From Dillenia suffruticosa (taxonomy: Eukaryota; Streptophyta; Magnoliopsida; Dilleniales; Dilleniaceae), in assembly GCA_033439265.1 (NCBI GenBank), contig JAVTVX010000024.1, forward strand, positions 13,561,001-13,625,000: 64,000 nt of DNA, read 5' to 3'. The notes beneath the pieces are model-generated. The model did not search any database. It was not told the DNA's origin and saw nothing but the letters and a program-made list of their open reading frames with translations. This document shows positions 60,200-64,000 of the stretch, in pieces. The first letter of the stretch is position 1. Each line of letters opens with the position of its first letter. Position numbers and translations under genes: made by a program.

Positions 60200-61138
60200 A
60201 AAAGAAAAAGAAAAAGAAAAAGAAAAGGAAAGACGGAAATTGAGAGGATTGATGTATTGTAATACTCTATATGTATAAACAATTTTTTCTTATCATACCA
60301 TCTTATCACATATCATAATCTTATTCATTAACTTACCACTTATGCATACTTATACATACTTACCACCTATAACCCTACAACATAACACACTATCAAAATT
60401 AATACACTCTCAAATAACTTACAACTCCCAAAATTTGATCGAAAGATTAATACCTATAACCCTATAACATAACACACTCTTAAAATAATTAACACACTCT
60501 CAAACAATACTCATTTCATTTAGTTCTTCTATATTGAGTTAAGAAAATTTGGAATGAAATTTTGGTTAAGTAACAAGTTTTAAGTCTTCCATATTGAGCT
60601 AAGAAAATTTGGAATGAAATTTTGATTAAGTCACAAGGTTTGAGGTTTGAGGTTTGAGTTTTGAGTTTTGAGTTTTGAGTTTTGAGTAAGGAGAGCTTAT
60701 TAAGGAAGAAAGGAGGAGAGCTTATTAAGGAATGAGAGGTTTAAGGAATGAGAGGTTTTGAAGGGAAAGAGAATTTGTGGGAAATAATTTATAATATATT
60801 TGGTTTCGAAGGAAAAGAAGATTTGTGAGAAATAATTTATAATATATTTGGTTTAGCCACTCAAATAAATGTTTAGAAGCATGTTATTTTTTCCCTCTTT
60901 TTTAGCTTTTGTGAGTTTAATTTTATTGTACCGCTTTTTTTTTTATTAAATCTTCAATTTTATTTTGTATTTTTTGTATTTGAATTTTTTATGTTTTTTA
61001 TTTTTGTTAATGTAAATACCTAAATTTTATATCATTATATTATTTAAATTAATTATATTAATTATATCATTATTCTACATATATTTGAAATTTTTTATAT
61101 ACTTAATTTATATTTGAAAATTTTTATATAATAAATAA
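60200..61138. other. 3' flank of Ulp1-like gene with short tandem repeats
   Basis: It holds a ~65-bp tandem pair at 60525-60640 (GAAAATTTGGAATGAAATTT), a run of GAGTTTT units at 60640-60690, and a second pair at 60775-60860 (GAAATAATTTATAATATATT). From 60960 it matches the AT block at 38840 that precedes a GC island. No gene. Confidence 0.6.
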
Positions 61139-61320
61139 AGTGGCGTGCATGTGCGTGCATGCAAGCGCCGGGCGCCCGCACATGCAGCGCCCGCGGGCAC
61201 CGGCGCATGCCACCACACAGGCAAGCGCAGTGCTACATCGCATGCAAACGCCCATGCGGGCAATCGGCCATACTAGCGCAGGCGCCCCCGAGCATGCCTG
61301 CGCAAGCAAGGGCGTGTGCA
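61139..61320. repeat. GC island in CACTA-like repeat
   Basis: About 180 bp with GCGCCGGGCGCCCGC and CATGCA motifs, in AT-rich flanks homologous to those at 38.9 and 39.45 kb and in the same orientation. Confidence 0.75.
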
Positions 61321-61624
61321 TATTTTAGATTTTATCTTTTACCAATTTTGTTTATTATTACATATTTATTTTATTATATATTACATTAGTTCTTCATTAT
61401 TAATGCATTATTACTATTTTATTATTACCTATATCAATACACATACCATACATTGTTATATTATTACTACCTTTAAATTTTCAAAAACTTTTTCTTTCCC
61501 GTGCCAATATTTTGAAAATTTTGAACCCTATCAATTGTAAAAAAAGAAAAAAAAAAGAGAAATCCGCAAGTAACATGCCAAAACTAAATTTTCCCTCCAA
61601 ACAAAAAAATTTTTTGGCGGTACA

Positions 61625-61720
61625 TTGACATTGAATATTTGCACATGTAAATTCAAGAAATACTCCAATATATTCATCACTTTTTTCTTAGAATTAGAAT
61701 GCATCTATAATTTATCCACC
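61625..61720 (-). pseudogene. Fragment of TNP2 N-terminal exon
   Basis: On the minus strand SDEYIGVFLEF and CANIQ match the start of the transposase at 43595 (SDEYITGVNIFLE). Stops are present and nothing further of the transposase follows. It shows that a second, internally deleted relative of the CACTA element is present here. Confidence 0.65.
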
Positions 61721-61734
61721 ACAATTTTGCATTG

Positions 61735-62400
61735 AAATAGATGGAGCAATAAAAAAAATAAATAAAAGAAATAAATATGAAAATATTTTTGGCATGTTAT
61801 TAAATTGGTTATAAGAAACAAAATGGCAAAAAAAGATATTTGATTAAATTGGTATTATAATAGAAAATTATTTTTGGCATGAAATTTTTTTTGTGAGTTA
61901 TCATTAAATAGTAAATCTTGTAAATTAAGTGGGTTTAGGGTTTTAGCTTTTTTTTTTTTTAAAATTATATAATATTAATAATTATATAAATTACTAATTT
62001 AATATCATTACATTATTTAAATTAATAATATTAATAATTTAAATTAATAAATTCATTTTATTATATTACCAGGCGCCGGCCCATGCTACTGCGTAGCCAG
62101 GCGCACGCCTCGCATGGAAGCATAGGCGCGCACACGAGCGGGATGGTGCCCATGCATGCATGGACGGGCGCCAGCCCATGCCACTACTTAGGCAGGGGGC
62201 TCCCGGGCGGGCGCCAGCACTTGCACACACGGGTGCCCACCCTTCATGGAAGCATAGGCGCGCACAGGAGCGGGAGGGCGCCCGCGCATGCATGCACGTG
62301 TGCCAGCCCATGCCATTGCTCAGGTAGGTGCGCGCCCTGGCTGGCGCCAGCGCATGCACACACGGCCACCCGCGCTTCATCTCTTCTTTATCAAAATTTC
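61735..62400. repeat. ~700-bp tandem unit 1 with GC island
   Basis: It starts AGATGGAGCAATAAAAAAA, passes through GGCATGTTATTAAATTGG and AATTCATTTTATTATATTA, and ends in a ~310-bp GC island (62069-62380) made of repeated GGGCGCCAGCCCATGCCACT units. It is duplicated at 62440-62990. Confidence 0.8.
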
Positions 62401-62439
62401 ATCTTTTTTTTTTTATCAAAAAGTGCTATTCAAATAAAT

Positions 62440-62990
62440 AGATGGAGCAATAAAAAAATTAAATAAAAGAAATAAATATGAGAATATTTTTGGCGTGTTA
62501 TTAATTTGGTGCTAACAAAACAGGAAAAAAAAGAAATTTGTTTAAATTGGTATTAAAATAGAAAATTATTTTTGCCATGAAAATTTTTTTTGTGGAGTTA
62601 TCATTAAATTAAATAGGTAAATCTTGTAAATTAAGTGAGTATAGGGTTTTAGGTTTTTTTATTTATTTATATAAAATTATATAATATTGATAATTATATA
62701 AATTATTAATTTAATATCATTACATTATTTAAACTAATAATATTAATAATTTAAATTAATAAATTCATTTTATTATATTATTCAAGGAGCCTGGCACCGG
62801 CCCATGCCACTGCGCAGCAAGGCGCGCAACTCGCATGAAAGCGTAGGTGCTCACAGGAGCGGAAGGGCGCCAGCGCATGCACGCACGGGCGCCGGCCCAT
62901 GCCACTGCTCATGCAGGCGTGCCCGGGCGGGCGCCAGCACATGTATACACAGGCGTTCATTTCTTCTTTATCAAAAAATCATCTAATCTT
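62440..62990. repeat. ~700-bp tandem unit 2 with GC island
   Basis: Second copy of 61735-62400: the same AT-rich lead with small indels, then a ~170-bp GC island at 62790-62960. Confidence 0.8.
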
Positions 62991-64000
62991 TTTTATGAAA
63001 AAGTGCGAAGGGATTCGAACAGAAGACATGTCAACGTGTGTGATAACATTTTTTTTTCTTTTCTTTCTTCCTCCTCAATATCATTTTTTTCCCCTTCCTA
63101 CTTATCTGACTCTCATCTCAATTTTGGGTTTTTTTTTCCTTTCTCATTGAAATTTTATATATATTCAAACCAATATATTTGAATAATAATTATATTGAAT
63201 GATATGAATGAATTATAATTAATTAATATTATATATTTTTAACGATAAATATTTTGTGATTAAATATATAGATTTTTTAAATTATTAATATATTATAATT
63301 TAAACTAATATTGATAATTATAATTTTATATTATCACACTAAGATTCACTCATCCACTAATTCATCCAACATATATAAGGATTGTGTTGTCTAAATTGGT
63401 ATCGATATATTATTATGTTATTGAAAAATTCTAAATTTTTTGTAAAATTTTTATACCATCAATTGAGGAAAGTAGGATATATCACTAACTAATTAAATGG
63501 TTACAATAATATTTTTCAAAACATATACTGTCATTTTTACAAACAAAATTTTAAAACTCACGTGGTTTTTCATTACATAATTTTTCTTTTTTTTCATTAT
63601 ACACTTGTTATGTTTCATTTCCATGAATATCATCATTATTATTATAAATTTATTATAAATTTATAGTATATTACTACACTTGTTATAAGTTTACTATTAA
63701 ATAAAAGAAATGATGTTTTTTGATTTTTAATTTTCAAACTATTAAATCATAAATCTTTTCAAAAATTTCTATTATATATTTTAAAATTTTAAAAAATGTA
63801 TATAAGTTAATATTAAATTAATATAAATAATTAAAATATTTTATAAAATTATTTAATGTATATAAGTAATGTATGTTAATAAATATTAAATAAATATATA
63901 TTAATAAAAAATAGAAATCAATATAATGATGGTGGATTCCACACCTTCAATGATGGATTACAACTATGATCGATAGAACTTTACTTTTTTTAGGGTGGTA
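62991..64000. other. AT-rich DNA, nothing recognised
   Basis: The stretch is mostly A/T with no open frame of note. The frames at 62847-63182 run out of the GC island and are not genes. No transposon terminus was found. Confidence 0.5.

Overview
The window comes from a repeat-rich flowering-plant nuclear genome. The evidence is spliced genes with GT-AG introns, Ty3/gypsy LTR retrotransposons, CACTA and hAT-like DNA transposons, tRNA-derived SINEs, and long AT-rich intergenic stretches broken by CT/GA tracts. I saw no rRNA, organellar or bacterial operon signal. The species cannot be named from the sequence. All motif and family calls are by eye; no search was run.

Layout. 0-10 kb: a degraded copia-like repeat carrying a scrap of plasma-membrane H+-ATPase on the opposite strand, a small SINE-like retroposon with 18-bp target duplications, then the last four exons of a TPR-like host gene (6.92-9.44 kb, +). 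Its penultimate intron carries a nearly perfect 120-bp-arm hairpin. 10.5-20.1 kb: the 3' part of a minus-strand TRANK1-like (UvrD-helicase family) gene, now a pseudogene. A 7.7-kb gypsy element of probable Tat lineage splits one of its exons. That element carries an hAT-like MITE in its 5' LTR, a gag and protease remnant, an 11-copy 56-bp tandem array and a long antisense ORF, but no RT or integrase.

20.5-38.7 kb: nested gypsy elements with 2.5-2.65 kb LTRs. Gypsy-1 (+) has one LTR and a gag start, and is invaded by a 2.5-kb non-autonomous CACTA element that itself contains a SINE. A minus-orientation LTR follows, split by complete gypsy-2 (28,558-37,437).

38.7-63 kb: a transposon-gene province. 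It holds a decayed CACTA TNP2 transposase (-), an uninterrupted 535-codon ORF with a coiled-coil heptad array (-), and a 13-exon Ulp1-type cysteine protease gene with an N-terminal mobile-domain-like region (+). The Ulp1 gene carries several nonsense codons of C-to-T type and is split by gypsy-4 with a perfect TCAAA target duplication. GC-rich islands full of GGCGCC and GCATGC palindromes punctuate this otherwise AT-rich region and look like subterminal repeats of the CACTA family.

The only clearly host-type genes are the TPR-like gene (apparently intact as far as seen) and the TRANK1-like gene (dead). The rest is transposon sequence at several nesting levels, and target-site duplications let the order of insertions be read. 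The most noteworthy unit is the TNP2 + coiled-coil protein + Ulp1 protease cluster, a possible multi-gene transposon.
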